This document shows, in pieces, positions 54,931-63,970 of a DNA stretch of 64,000 nt. Each line of letters begins with the position of its first letter. The first letter of the stretch is position 1. Origin of the DNA: Clostridium homopropionicum DSM 5847 (GTDB taxonomy: Bacteria; Bacillota; Clostridia; Clostridiales; Clostridiaceae). The stretch covers positions 186,001-250,000 of the forward strand of contig NZ_LHUR01000042.1 in assembly GCF_001263795.1 (NCBI RefSeq). The letters are read 5' to 3'. The notes beneath the pieces are model-generated. The model worked only from the letters and a program-made list of their open reading frames with translations. It was not told the DNA's origin and searched no databases. The position numbers were made by a program, and so were the translations under genes.

Positions 54931-56298
54931 TTATATAGTTAACTTACCGCCTGGTGTATCAATAATTTGAAGAATGTTTTGCTCATATCCATTTTCAGCA
55001 TTTATATATACTAAAAAAGTGTCATCCTTGTAAGTTCCATTGAACTCATAGCATAATGCTTCCTTATTATTTACAGTAGGTACAATTGCTAGAGCTACAG
55101 ATTTAATTTGAAGATTTTTACTTACCTTTTCTCTAGCTTCTTTTTCAGCGATTTTAGGCTTACTAATATTTCTTCCTTCTTTATGAGATATTAAGTATTT
55201 CTCAGATTCAACTCCTATTACCTTACCATCATCCAAGGCAATTTTAAGTTTTATTTGATCTGGATATACCGCTATATTACTTTCATGATATACATAACTA
55301 ATGGTTACTACATTATCATTTTTTAATGTATATGTTGGTTTCATATTTTTGTAACCTAAATTATTTAAAAAACTCTCTCCTATAGAGGAAGCTTTTTTTA
55401 AATCATACTTTTCTTCTTCTCTTATATTTTTATTATTTAATAAATAAACAACCTTACCTCCGTTTTTACTTATCTCACAGGCAATTCCCTCACCTTTTCC
55501 GCTGTCTTTAAGCGTAACATAAAAACTATATGAAGGTATTTTTGTTTTTCCATCATCCCTTTTAGTAATTGTATCAATTTTTTCAGATTGTAATAGTTTT
55601 TTTACTATATTTTTCGCTTCTTCCTCAGTTATTTGTTTTTGAGATAAAATTTCAGGTTTTATTTCTACTGTATTATCAGAAAATGGTCCATCGTATATAA
55701 GTGCAGGATATTGTACAACTTGCTTTTGTAAATCACTAAACTTAGCAGCTACCATTTTTTCAGAAGCTTGATCTATTGCTTTACTAGCTTTTTTTCTAAT
55801 TTCTCCCCATTTTACTCTTCCTTCATTTATATCTTGTTGAAGCTCGTTTAATTGAATTAATAAATAATCCGCTTGATTTTTTAACTCTTCAATGTTTGCA
55901 TAATCTTTTTCAGATAGATCCTTTCCTTGAACCGAATTTCTTACTAAAGCGTTTGAGTAATCCCCTACTTTAGATAAAAAATTACTAGTTCCTTCTAGAC
56001 TCTCTTGTGTTACTGGTAGTGAATGCATTTTATCATTAGCTATATTGGAATATCTAAATATATTTTCAAAAGATACTATACTTTGTTCTCTAGATCCTAT
56101 AACAGCTGACTTTGATAACTCAGATTTAATGTTTTTTACTGAATCAATTAGCTGGTACATACTTTTAGAATATTCTCCTTGAAGATAGTTTCTATAATCT
56201 GTTCGCTCTAAAGTCATTAATATAGCATAGGTTGTTGAAAACACAACTATAAGGGTTACAGCAACAGTATAAATTAGTCTTTTCTTGCTCACTATCAT
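54931..56298 (-). CDS. ypeB: Germination protein YpeB
   Basis: A 455-residue protein with an N-terminal signal anchor (LIYTVAVTLIVVFSTTYAIL), a long helical middle and C-terminal PepSY-like repeats (ITEEEAKNIVKKLL, ASSIGESFLNNLGYKN, AEKEAREKVSKNLQI). In Bacillus it stabilises the cortex-lytic enzyme SleB in the spore. Here sleB is not beside it; it stands next to spoIIR. I choose ATG 56298, 6 bases after GAGGGGAG; the frame opens 24 codons earlier. Confidence 0.92.
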   Translation of the reverse strand: MIVSKKRLIYTVAVTLIVVFSTTYAILMTLERTDYRNYLQGEYSKSMYQLIDSVKNIKSELSKSAVIGSREQSIVSFENIFRYSNIANDKMHSLPVTQESLEGTSNFLSKVGDYSNALVRNSVQGKDLSEKDYANIEELKNQADYLLIQLNELQQDINEGRVKWGEIRKKASKAIDQASEKMVAAKFSDLQKQVVQYPALIYDGPFSDNTVEIKPEILSQKQITEEEAKNIVKKLLQSEKIDTITKRDDGKTKIPSYSFYVTLKDSGKGEGIACEISKNGGKVVYLLNNKNIREEEKYDLKKASSIGESFLNNLGYKNMKPTYTLKNDNVVTISYVYHESNIAVYPDQIKLKIALDDGKVIGVESEKYLISHKEGRNISKPKIAEKEAREKVSKNLQIKSVALAIVPTVNNKEALCYEFNGTYKDDTFLVYINAENGYEQNILQIIDTPGGKLTI

Positions 56299-56338
56299 AT
56301 TATTTACTCCCCTCTGCATTGTTTTCTTTTGTAACAAG

Positions 56339-56980
56339 CTATTCAATAAATTTCTTAATAGTTTCAACAATTTTAAATTTGAAAATCAATTTATTTTCTG
56401 AATTTTTATTTTCCCAGTTATTATTTACAATTTCATATTCTTTTTCATTTAGAACCTTTTTCATTTCATTTTCTGTTTCTTTATATGCAACTTCGCCTCT
56501 AGTGATATCTGTGAAACATAAAGGCGGAAACATAACACACCACCAATTCTTACCTTCACCACTTCCAATAATAATCCTATATGCCTCATAGTTTCCTTCT
56601 GGTAATGTAATATTTCCGTAGCTCTTTACAGGAAAATTTTCGTGAGATAGTGTTACATCAACTGAATAATTGTATCCCTTTTCCTTAATTACTTTTTTAG
56701 CTATTTCCTTAATAACTCCGGTATTTTCTTCAAGTATTTTTCTTGATTCATCTAGGCTTTTAGAATCCTTTAGCTTTGGGTAAACGTATGCTAGTACTTC
56801 ATCCTTAACCTTAAGTTTTAATGCTTGATCCTCAGGAATATCGCTATTTGCTATAACATGAAATCGAATAAGCTTATTGGCTATTGTAGTTTGACTAGCA
56901 TCGGCTTTAATATAAGAAACTAATAGAATGATTCCTAATAAAAAGGTAATAAAGGTCATTATAATTATTGCTTTTTTCAT
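56339..56980 (-). CDS. spoIIR: Stage II sporulation protein R (SpoIIR)
   Basis: A 213-residue protein with a secretion signal (AIIIMTFITFLLGIILLVSY). It is the forespore signal that activates the SpoIIGA protease to release sigma-E in the mother cell. Family blocks: LIRFHVIANSDIPEDQALKL, KVKDEVLAYVYPKL and NWWCVMFPPLCF. I choose ATG 56980 with GGGGGAAA upstream. It lies between the ger operon and ypeB. Confidence 0.95.
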   Translation of the reverse strand: MKKAIIIMTFITFLLGIILLVSYIKADASQTTIANKLIRFHVIANSDIPEDQALKLKVKDEVLAYVYPKLKDSKSLDESRKILEENTGVIKEIAKKVIKEKGYNYSVDVTLSHENFPVKSYGNITLPEGNYEAYRIIIGSGEGKNWWCVMFPPLCFTDITRGEVAYKETENEMKKVLNEKEYEIVNNNWENKNSENKLIFKFKIVETIKKFIE

Positions 56981-57063
56981 ATATATTTCCCCCAATATTT
57001 TGTATATTACCTTTAAAATTATTACCACTAATTTCTTTATATATTCACTTTAATTCAATAAAA

Positions 57064-58248
57064 CTACTTTGTAACTCCAATTCTCCTAGCTTTTGTAGCT
57101 ATACTTACATCTATTTCAGCAGATTTATATACTTCATCCCAATTATCTTTCACCCTACTGAATAATTCTGGTCTAAACTTTTCTAGGTACTCCCTTATAC
57201 CAATTACATCTATTCCATATTCTTCTTGAGTTATTCTAGCTACCCTTTCACACTTTTTTTCAAGAACATCATTAAGGTTATCCTGAATCTCCTCTAACTC
57301 CTTTTTAGAAAAAATATTTTTTTCTATATAGTATCCCTTTATTTGACCTTCTAACTCAACATCAATCTTAAATTTTAATTTTCTTGGATCTTTGTCTTCT
57401 ATAAGCTTCAAATTTCTTTTTATACCTCTTATTTCAAACTCAACAGGATGACCATTTTTAAAAATTGTATCCTTTCCACCTTTGACATTTCCTTTTAATA
57501 TTTGAAGCGGAGTCATATCTTCTATTTTTAAATTTCCAACCATCTTATAATTTTTTACAAGACTTAAGCCAGAAAATAAAATTTCCTTTTCTTTTTCCTT
57601 GCTAAATTCTATTGTTGGTATAGCTGCACTTCCTCCATCAAATAAACCTATTAAAACTTCATTTAATGTAACTGGCTGTATACTAGAGTTTTTAGAATTA
57701 TTTTCCATAACTCCTGTTATATAAGCATCTACATTTTTCTCTAATATTGGTACTGCCTTTAGGAAATTTTCAGCCTTACCATCTGAAATTACAACCTTCA
57801 TTGTTCTATTAACATTGGGCTGCCTATTAAAATAATCTAGTAGTTCCTTCACAGTTTCAGGATAATTTAAAATTTCATCACTGAAAATTAGAAGATTTGT
57901 GTGCCCAGTATGAACACTTCTACTAGTTTTAGCAGAAAGTTCAGTTATTGCATCCTGCATAGAAAAAGCTTTCACTTTTACAAATTGTTCACTAGCAGTA
58001 CCTGCCTTCTGTGGTCCGAGCTCACTTATATCAGGAAATCCAAAGTTCACATTGAGTTTTTTAAAATCCTCTTCTGATATAGTATCATTAGATTTTACTT
58101 TACTGAATTCATCTTGTTTTTCAATATTTTCTCCCAAATCAATTGCTATTATAGATACAAAGGCTTTTCTGTTTATTTCTATCTTATCCCAGCACCCACT
58201 AAGCAAAGTACAGAGCAACATCAGAGGTATAACTCTCTTAAACTTCAT
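57064..58248 (-). CDS. gerKC: Ger(x)C-family germinant receptor lipoprotein (C subunit)
   Basis: A 394-residue lipoprotein: signal peptide with lipobox LLSGC (Cys about residue 19), then the GerC three-domain region (DKIEINRKAFVSIIAIDL, MQDAITELSAKTSRSVHTGH, GLSLVKNYKMVGNLKIEDM). It forms the spore germinant receptor with the A and B proteins. It overlaps the B gene by 11 bases. GAGGAG precedes the ATG. The ligand specificity cannot be read from sequence, so gerKC is a convenience symbol. Confidence 0.9.
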   Translation of the reverse strand: MKFKRVIPLMLLCTLLSGCWDKIEINRKAFVSIIAIDLGENIEKQDEFSKVKSNDTISEEDFKKLNVNFGFPDISELGPQKAGTASEQFVKVKAFSMQDAITELSAKTSRSVHTGHTNLLIFSDEILNYPETVKELLDYFNRQPNVNRTMKVVISDGKAENFLKAVPILEKNVDAYITGVMENNSKNSSIQPVTLNEVLIGLFDGGSAAIPTIEFSKEKEKEILFSGLSLVKNYKMVGNLKIEDMTPLQILKGNVKGGKDTIFKNGHPVEFEIRGIKRNLKLIEDKDPRKLKFKIDVELEGQIKGYYIEKNIFSKKELEEIQDNLNDVLEKKCERVARITQEEYGIDVIGIREYLEKFRPELFSRVKDNWDEVYKSAEIDVSIATKARRIGVTK

Positions 58249-59341
58249 GTTTACTTCTCCTCGAATTCTTTAATCCTGTTATTAATAGAATAATAGGTAA
58301 TAGCCCTACAATCATTGTATCTATATAAGGTATAATCTTACTTCTAATATGATATACCTCAGCAATATTTTGAGGGTATAAAGCTATAATATAGATTATT
58401 GGGAGTAATATAGGTAAAGATACTTTTACATCTTGGAAATGAAATGTATCTCTAATTAACTCTGAAGCAAAATATAATATATTTACATAAGTTGTAAAAT
58501 AAAATAAAATCCAAAATATCATAACAATACCTTCCCATCTTTCAATAAAGGTACCTTGAATATCCACTGTAGATAACATTGTCATTGTAGGCCAGAGTAA
58601 TTTTGAATTGTAATCACTTGGGAAAGTAAAGATTGTTGTTAAAAATATGATTATATAAAATCCTACGATGAATAATATGCTTTTCGTAGTAACCTTAAAA
58701 ATATCCTTTTTATCCTTTACAAATGGCAGTGCCATATATATTATTCCCAATCCAACAAAATTATAAAGGCTTACTTTTGTAGCTTGAATATACTGAATTG
58801 GCGTATGATTCAGTATAGGAAATACATTTGTAAAATCTGCTTTTACTAAAACAAAAGGAATTGTAATTAAAATTGGAATAAACATAATCCAGAAAGCTAT
58901 TTCATTAAATTTTATTACACTTTCCATCTCTCCACGGCATAAAAAGCTGCCTACAATTATAGTAATAATTAAAATAAATTCCGTAGGAGTTTTATCTAAA
59001 AGGTACATTTTTAATACCTCAATAAAGGTTCTCATCTCAATAGAAATAATAAATATTCCTGCTAAAGCAATATAAACCGTAACTATTTTTCCTAATATTC
59101 TCCCCAAATTATCTTCAAGAATTTCCGTTAAACGCCTATAATCATTTACCTTAGTCATTTTAAACAAAATATAAATAAAAGGTATAATGACTAATCCACT
59201 TAAAATTGCTACAAACCAACCATCAGTTCCTATTTGTTCACTGAGCACTCTTGGATAGGAAAATAATGATGTCCCAACTACTGTTACTACTACAGTAGCA
59301 AATAAATCGTATTTACTTAAAATATTTTTACTACCCACCAA
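58238..59341 (-). CDS. gerKB: Germinant receptor permease subunit (GerB type)
   Basis: A 367-residue membrane protein of the APC-like spore germination permease family, with about ten hydrophobic helices and the typical opening VVVTVVGTSLFSYPRVLSEQ followed by GTDGWFVAILSGLVIIP. It is the B subunit, thought to bind the germinant. It starts probably at TTG 59341 after GAAGGGTGG and overlaps the C gene. Confidence 0.92.
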   Translation of the reverse strand: MVGSKNILSKYDLFATVVVTVVGTSLFSYPRVLSEQIGTDGWFVAILSGLVIIPFIYILFKMTKVNDYRRLTEILEDNLGRILGKIVTVYIALAGIFIISIEMRTFIEVLKMYLLDKTPTEFILIITIIVGSFLCRGEMESVIKFNEIAFWIMFIPILITIPFVLVKADFTNVFPILNHTPIQYIQATKVSLYNFVGLGIIYMALPFVKDKKDIFKVTTKSILFIVGFYIIIFLTTIFTFPSDYNSKLLWPTMTMLSTVDIQGTFIERWEGIVMIFWILFYFTTYVNILYFASELIRDTFHFQDVKVSLPILLPIIYIIALYPQNIAEVYHIRSKIIPYIDTMIVGLLPIILLITGLKNSRRSKHEV

Positions 59342-59360
59342 AACAGTACCACCCTTCTAT

Positions 59361-60830
59361 TTATTTTTGCCTGATTTTATCCCCGGTGTTCATATAATCA
59401 GGTCTTTCCTTGTAATATTTAAATGGCACTCTAACAAATATATCTTTAAAATCTCTTATTTCTGTGTTAACAAGTGGTGCTAAATATGGTATACCGAAGC
59501 TTTTAAGTTTTATTAAATGACTTAGAACTAAGATCAACCCTAAAATTATTCCATAAAGTCCAATTATAGCTGAAGCAATTAATATAAGAAATCTTATTAT
59601 TCTTAGCCCTAGAGTAACTTCATAATTAGGTGTAATGAATTCTGTTATAGCAGTAACTCCTACAATTATTATCATAATTGGACTTACTATGCCAGCACTT
59701 ACGGCAGATTGACCTATAATTAGACCTCCAACTATACCAATGGTCGCTCCAATAGGTCTTGGAAGTCTTACAATAGCTTCTAGTAGAAGCCATAAGCTTA
59801 TTTCCATTATAAGAGCTTCTACAAAAGCTGGAAAAGGTACTCCTTCTCTGGATGCTGCAATAGAATAAGCAAGTCTAGTTGGTATTATGGCTGTATGAAA
59901 GGAGGTTACAGCAACATATAATGCGGGAAGAATAATCGATATTAACAAAGCGAAGCTTCGCACTATTCTAATTAAAGAAGCACTAAACCACCTCTGATAG
60001 TAATCATCTGGACTTTGAAATAAATTTGCCAAGGTAGTAGGCACAATTATTGAGTAAGGAGAGTTATCTACTAGTATAGCTATTCTACCCTCATAAAGTG
60101 CTGCAGCAACTACATCTGGCCTTTCTGTACTTTGAATTTGAGGAAAAGGTGAAAGGTTATTATCCTCTATCATTTGCTCTATATATCCACTATCTAAAAT
60201 TGCATCTATCTTTATTTTTTCTATTCTATTATATAGTTCCTCTAATACATCCTCATTTACGATATCATCAATATAGGCAATAATTACATCTGTCTTAGAA
60301 CGAACCCCTATGGTTTTTGAAATCATCCTAAGCCTAGTATCCCTAATCCTCCTTCTAATAAGAGCTGTATTAAATCTAACGGTTTCAGTAAAACCTTCCC
60401 TAGCACCTCTAATGACAGTTTCACTGGCAGGTTCTCCTACCCCTCTGGCCGCCCAAGCACGCGTTGCTATGACATACGCCATATCTAAACTATCTAGAAG
60501 CATCAGTGTATCCCCAGAGAGCATTGCGTTAATTCCTTCGGATAGTTTTTTAACTTCTCTAATATCTGAAACTGTGAGTATTCTTTCTTTTATGTCATAA
60601 ATACTTTTTATTGGTTCTTCTCTACCCATTAAGCTTTCAAGTACATAGTCATCTAATAATTTTTTATCAGCCATTCCATCTATGTAAATTAAAGCTGCAT
60701 TTAACTTTTGAAACCGAAACTCTCTTATTACCAGATCAGAATTGCCTTCCATTAAATCTTTAATGTATAAAATATCATTTTTTATTTCACTTGAAATATG
60801 GTCTTTAATCTGTTCTTTCAAATATTTCAC
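59361..60830 (-). CDS. gerKA: Germinant receptor subunit A (GerA type)
   Basis: A 489-residue protein with a large soluble N-terminal part and about five C-terminal membrane helices. Family landmarks: GRVxxG-like REFRFQKLNAALIYIDGMAD, VRGAREGFTE-like VIRGAREGFTETVRFNTALI, DNSPYSIIVPTTLANLFQSP and FTAITEF-like GVTAITEFITPNYEV. First gene of gerA-gerB-gerC; the order is canonical. A weak GTG start is at 60830 (GGTAGGAT close upstream); a TTG three codons on is possible. Confidence 0.92.
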   Translation of the reverse strand: MKYLKEQIKDHISSEIKNDILYIKDLMEGNSDLVIREFRFQKLNAALIYIDGMADKKLLDDYVLESLMGREEPIKSIYDIKERILTVSDIREVKKLSEGINAMLSGDTLMLLDSLDMAYVIATRAWAARGVGEPASETVIRGAREGFTETVRFNTALIRRRIRDTRLRMISKTIGVRSKTDVIIAYIDDIVNEDVLEELYNRIEKIKIDAILDSGYIEQMIEDNNLSPFPQIQSTERPDVVAAALYEGRIAILVDNSPYSIIVPTTLANLFQSPDDYYQRWFSASLIRIVRSFALLISIILPALYVAVTSFHTAIIPTRLAYSIAASREGVPFPAFVEALIMEISLWLLLEAIVRLPRPIGATIGIVGGLIIGQSAVSAGIVSPIMIIIVGVTAITEFITPNYEVTLGLRIIRFLILIASAIIGLYGIILGLILVLSHLIKLKSFGIPYLAPLVNTEIRDFKDIFVRVPFKYYKERPDYMNTGDKIRQK

Positions 60831-60874
60831 ATCCTACCTAATTTAAATTAAAAATACTTTAGGTAAATAAACTA

Positions 60875-61069
60875 TCATTTCATAGAAAATCTAGCTATAA
60901 ACAACACAACTCCAATAATAATTAATACCCTACCTACTAATTTTGCTTTTTTCTCCACATTGAATTGACCCTTTTTTCTAAATTCATTCGCATCTAATAA
61001 ACCAAGCAATAGGAAGTCTATAATTATTAAAGCTAAAAAATAACCTCCAAAAAGATTTATAACCCTCAT
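60875..61069 (-). CDS. CLC_0170-family small membrane protein
   Basis: A 64-residue protein with two membrane helices (VINLFGGYFLALIIIDFLLL, VLIIIGVVLFIARF) joined by a basic loop. This family is found beside ger operons of clostridia, and its location here (44 bases upstream of gerKA) suggests it is cotranscribed and has a role in receptor assembly or function. GGGAGTGA precedes the ATG. Confidence 0.75.
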   Translation of the reverse strand: MRVINLFGGYFLALIIIDFLLLGLLDANEFRKKGQFNVEKKAKLVGRVLIIIGVVLFIARFSMK

Positions 61070-61139
61070 TTAAATCACTCCCACTTTCCTTACTGTATTT
61101 TTTGTATTAAATTTTAAAATATACATTAAAAACTCCAGT

Positions 61140-61185
61140 CAAAAATAAAAAACACTATGTCTGCCAAAACAAAACATAGTGTTTT
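61140..61185 (-). terminator. Terminator of ispE
   Basis: AAAACACTATGT and ACATAGTGTTTT form a 12-bp perfect stem, followed by a T-rich tract on the minus strand. Confidence 0.85.
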
Positions 61186-61205
61186 AAATATTATTTCTTG
61201 TAATT

Positions 61206-62048
61206 CTATATTGTTTTAGTTATAAATACTTCGCTATATTTCTCCTTGAAATGATCATAGCATCTTTGAGCCTTCAACATATCATCAAAGAATCCAAACA
61301 TAGACGGACCACTTCCGCTCATCATAGCACCTAAAGCACCCATCCTTATGATTTTTTCCTTTATATCTTTTAATATTTGATGTTTTCTCAAAGTAACATT
61401 TTCCAGAACATTTTTCATATTCTCGCTTACATATTGAATATCATTTTCTCCTATTGCTTTAATTAAGTCAAATGTATTTGGATGCTTATATACTTTATTT
61501 AAATCTAAATTTTTATAAACCTCTTTAGTAGATACACCAAAATTAGGTTTAATTAGAACTAAGATATGTCCCTTAAAAGGCTCAATTGGAGTGATAATTT
61601 CACCTATACCCTCGCACAAGGCTGTTCCTCCCCTTATGCAGTAAGGAACGTCAGCACCTATTTTTAGTCCTAAGCTACTAAGCTCCTGAAAGTTAAGATT
61701 CAAGTTATATATTTTGTTCATTGCATTAAGCACAGCAGCAGCATCAGTGCTCCCTCCTGCAAGTCCTGCAGCTACAGGGATATTTTTAATAAGCTTTATA
61801 CTCACTCCTCCTTTTATATCATAAGTATCAATAAAAAGCTTTGCTGCCTTATATGCTAAGTTTCTTTCATCCCTAGGCACATAAATCTTATTACACTCTA
61901 GAGTAATATCTTCATTATTTTTTTCTATATCTAATAAATCGTATAATTCTATATTTTGCATTATCATTTGGAGTAAGTGATAGCCATCATCTCGTTTTCC
62001 AACTACATCTAAAGACAAATTTATCTTAGCATATGCTTTTACTAACAT
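61206..62048 (-). CDS. ispE: 4-diphosphocytidyl-2-C-methyl-D-erythritol kinase
   Basis: A 280-residue GHMP-family kinase of the MEP isoprenoid pathway. ATP-binding motif is IPVAAGLAGGSTDAAAVL, with KAYAKINLSLDVVGKRDDGYH at the start and MMSGSGPSMFGFFD near the C-terminus. GGGGGAAA precedes the ATG. It stands between the ger region and sipL, a known clostridial arrangement. Confidence 0.96.
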   Translation of the reverse strand: MLVKAYAKINLSLDVVGKRDDGYHLLQMIMQNIELYDLLDIEKNNEDITLECNKIYVPRDERNLAYKAAKLFIDTYDIKGGVSIKLIKNIPVAAGLAGGSTDAAAVLNAMNKIYNLNLNFQELSSLGLKIGADVPYCIRGGTALCEGIGEIITPIEPFKGHILVLIKPNFGVSTKEVYKNLDLNKVYKHPNTFDLIKAIGENDIQYVSENMKNVLENVTLRKHQILKDIKEKIIRMGALGAMMSGSGPSMFGFFDDMLKAQRCYDHFKEKYSEVFITKTI

Positions 62049-62142
62049 TGTTTTTCCCCCATATTTTTTAGTTTAATTTAACTAAGATATTATATCATAA
62101 TGACATATTTTAAATAAAGGGGAAGTTAGTTTATGTTTGATT

Positions 62143-62284
62143 AGTTGCTACGCAACTGAAGAAAAATGCGACGCATTTTTCTTAGGTAACCAGTAACCAG
62201 TGACCAGTTGCCAGTAGGATTAATAACACTGGTTACTGGGAATTGGTTACTGGTCACTAAGAATTTTACGTCGTAAAATTCTTA
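62143..62284. repeat. Composite palindrome and 7-bp-period inverted array C
   Basis: In order: palindrome AGTTGC-TAC-GCAACT (62143-62157); palindrome with 12-base arms AAGAAAAATGCG (62159-62183); four units TAACCAG, TAACCAG, TGACCAG, TTGCCAG (62187-62214); four inverted units CTGGTTA, CTGGGAA, TTGGTTA, CTGGTCA (62229-62256); palindrome with 13-base arms TAAGAATTTTACG (62258-62284), which includes the sipL stop. Similar arrays lie at 45.05 and 45.95 kb. Confidence 0.85.
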
Positions 62285-63841
62285 AATTACTGCTCTTCCA
62301 GGAATTATCAATTTTTGACCAACAGAAATATTTTCACCTTCCAAATCATTTATTTTCAGTAAATCTTCCACAGTTGCAAAGTATTTTTTTGCAATTTTCC
62401 ACAGAGTATCCCCATCTTGAACTATATAGATAGTAATACTTGCTTTTTTCTTTATTACTTCTTCATCAGAAGGAAGTATATCTTCTAAGAACTCCTTATG
62501 AGCCTTATAAGTTACCTTTGCATAAACTTTTACCAAAGCCTTTATAGCAATAGTACTAGCTTCAACATAGGCGTCTAGACTTTCTAGATTTGCTTTCACA
62601 ATAGCATCCATATCTATTTTGGCTCCTGGCATGTCAACATTGCAGCTAAAAGGCACCTGCTCATTAACTGCAGCTACATAATTATCTTCATCATTAGTCT
62701 TAAATATTATAGATGCATTGATAAGCCCTTCAATTTGCACCTTATCCTCAAGTATTTTTTTATCTGTTACTACTACCTTACCAGATGAATTCAATACTTC
62801 TGCTGGTTTTAAAGCTTCAGCTGGAAGTTCAAGATTTTCCTTAACAATAATATCTCCTACATTCTGTCCTAATGTAACATCCATGTCGTAGTTCTTTTTT
62901 TCCATTCTCAATATTTTAGAAGGAGAATATGCATCTTCTATCATATTAAACTCTTCTTTATGCATTACCTTAGTTTCGCTTGTAATTATAGCTTCAACAT
63001 CTACAATGCGATTTTCTCCTAAATCATCTTCTTTGATATCGAAATCTACGTCCTTTACTTTAAAATCTGTATTACTTTCCATATAATAATTTACAGCACT
63101 AGCTTCTATCTCATTATTTATAAATATATCTTCCTCTAAACTTGAAAGTTCTCTGCTTCCAGATGCCTTATATAAAATTTGTATTTTAGCAAAGCCTTCA
63201 ACTTGAACTTTTCCTTCAAGAAGTTTAGTATCTCCTTTATGGATAGTAACATCACATTTTATTATTTTACCTATTTCAGCCTTTTCCATAGGTACTTGAA
63301 GTCGTGATTTTGCTATTATTTCCCCTTTTACTACTCCAATTACTTTATCAATTGATGAAGGATTTTTTAGAAGTTGAATATCCTCTAAGGCTTCAATGTT
63401 CTTAATCACTGGCACCTCCAGTTTTCTATATACCTTACCTTTTAACTGCATAATACCTTCAATTGATATTTTTCGCTCATTAATTATGTTGCACTCAATA
63501 TGTTCAATATTACACTCTATTTCACAGGTCATATCCGCTCTAGCTCCGCTCATTTCAATATAATTTGAAAAATCTCTAGTATATATTACATTATGAACTT
63601 CACTGTTATTTTCACCGTTTGCTAAATACATAAGATTATATCTTATTTGTCCTTCTACAAATATCTTATTTTGCATTACTTCCTGACCAGTTATTTTAGC
63701 TTTTGCATCTAAAGTAAGTATCTTTTGTACATCTGGCTGCACATCAGGTATTACATAATCCTCCTTAATCATATTGTCTAGGGTATGTTCACCTAAAAGT
63801 TTTTCATATTCTATATTTTCCTTTATCAACTCCATAGTCAT
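62282..63841 (-). CDS. sipL: SipL-type spore coat morphogenetic protein (DUF3794 and LysM)
   Basis: A 519-residue protein with repeated DUF3794 domains (for example GRKV-like QPDVQKILTLDAKAKITGQ and VKAKSRLQ-like GEIIAKSRLQVPMEKAEIGK) and a C-terminal LysM (YIVQDGDTLWKIAKKYFATV, VGQKLIIPG). In C. difficile SipL binds SpoIVA through its LysM to anchor the coat. The place next to ispE is the same. Ribosome binding site GGGAGGTAGG lies 8 bases before ATG 63841. The stop codon falls within a palindrome of the repeat element downstream. Confidence 0.9.
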   Translation of the reverse strand: MTMELIKENIEYEKLLGEHTLDNMIKEDYVIPDVQPDVQKILTLDAKAKITGQEVMQNKIFVEGQIRYNLMYLANGENNSEVHNVIYTRDFSNYIEMSGARADMTCEIECNIEHIECNIINERKISIEGIMQLKGKVYRKLEVPVIKNIEALEDIQLLKNPSSIDKVIGVVKGEIIAKSRLQVPMEKAEIGKIIKCDVTIHKGDTKLLEGKVQVEGFAKIQILYKASGSRELSSLEEDIFINNEIEASAVNYYMESNTDFKVKDVDFDIKEDDLGENRIVDVEAIITSETKVMHKEEFNMIEDAYSPSKILRMEKKNYDMDVTLGQNVGDIIVKENLELPAEALKPAEVLNSSGKVVVTDKKILEDKVQIEGLINASIIFKTNDEDNYVAAVNEQVPFSCNVDMPGAKIDMDAIVKANLESLDAYVEASTIAIKALVKVYAKVTYKAHKEFLEDILPSDEEVIKKKASITIYIVQDGDTLWKIAKKYFATVEDLLKINDLEGENISVGQKLIIPGRAVI

Positions 63842-63935
63842 CCATCCTACCTCCCATAAAATACCTACTGATTAATGTATATAATTCATCGTTTTAAATT
63901 ATGATACAAAAATAAATTTTTTTATTTTTATGGAA

Positions 63936-63969
63936 TAAAAAAAAAGAGATACTGAAATACAGCATCACT
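63936..63969 (-). terminator. Terminator of the right-edge gene
   Basis: AGTGATGCTG and CAGTATCTCT form a stem with one mismatch and one G-T pair, followed by a run of nine T on the minus strand. Confidence 0.75.
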
Positions 63970-63970
63970 T

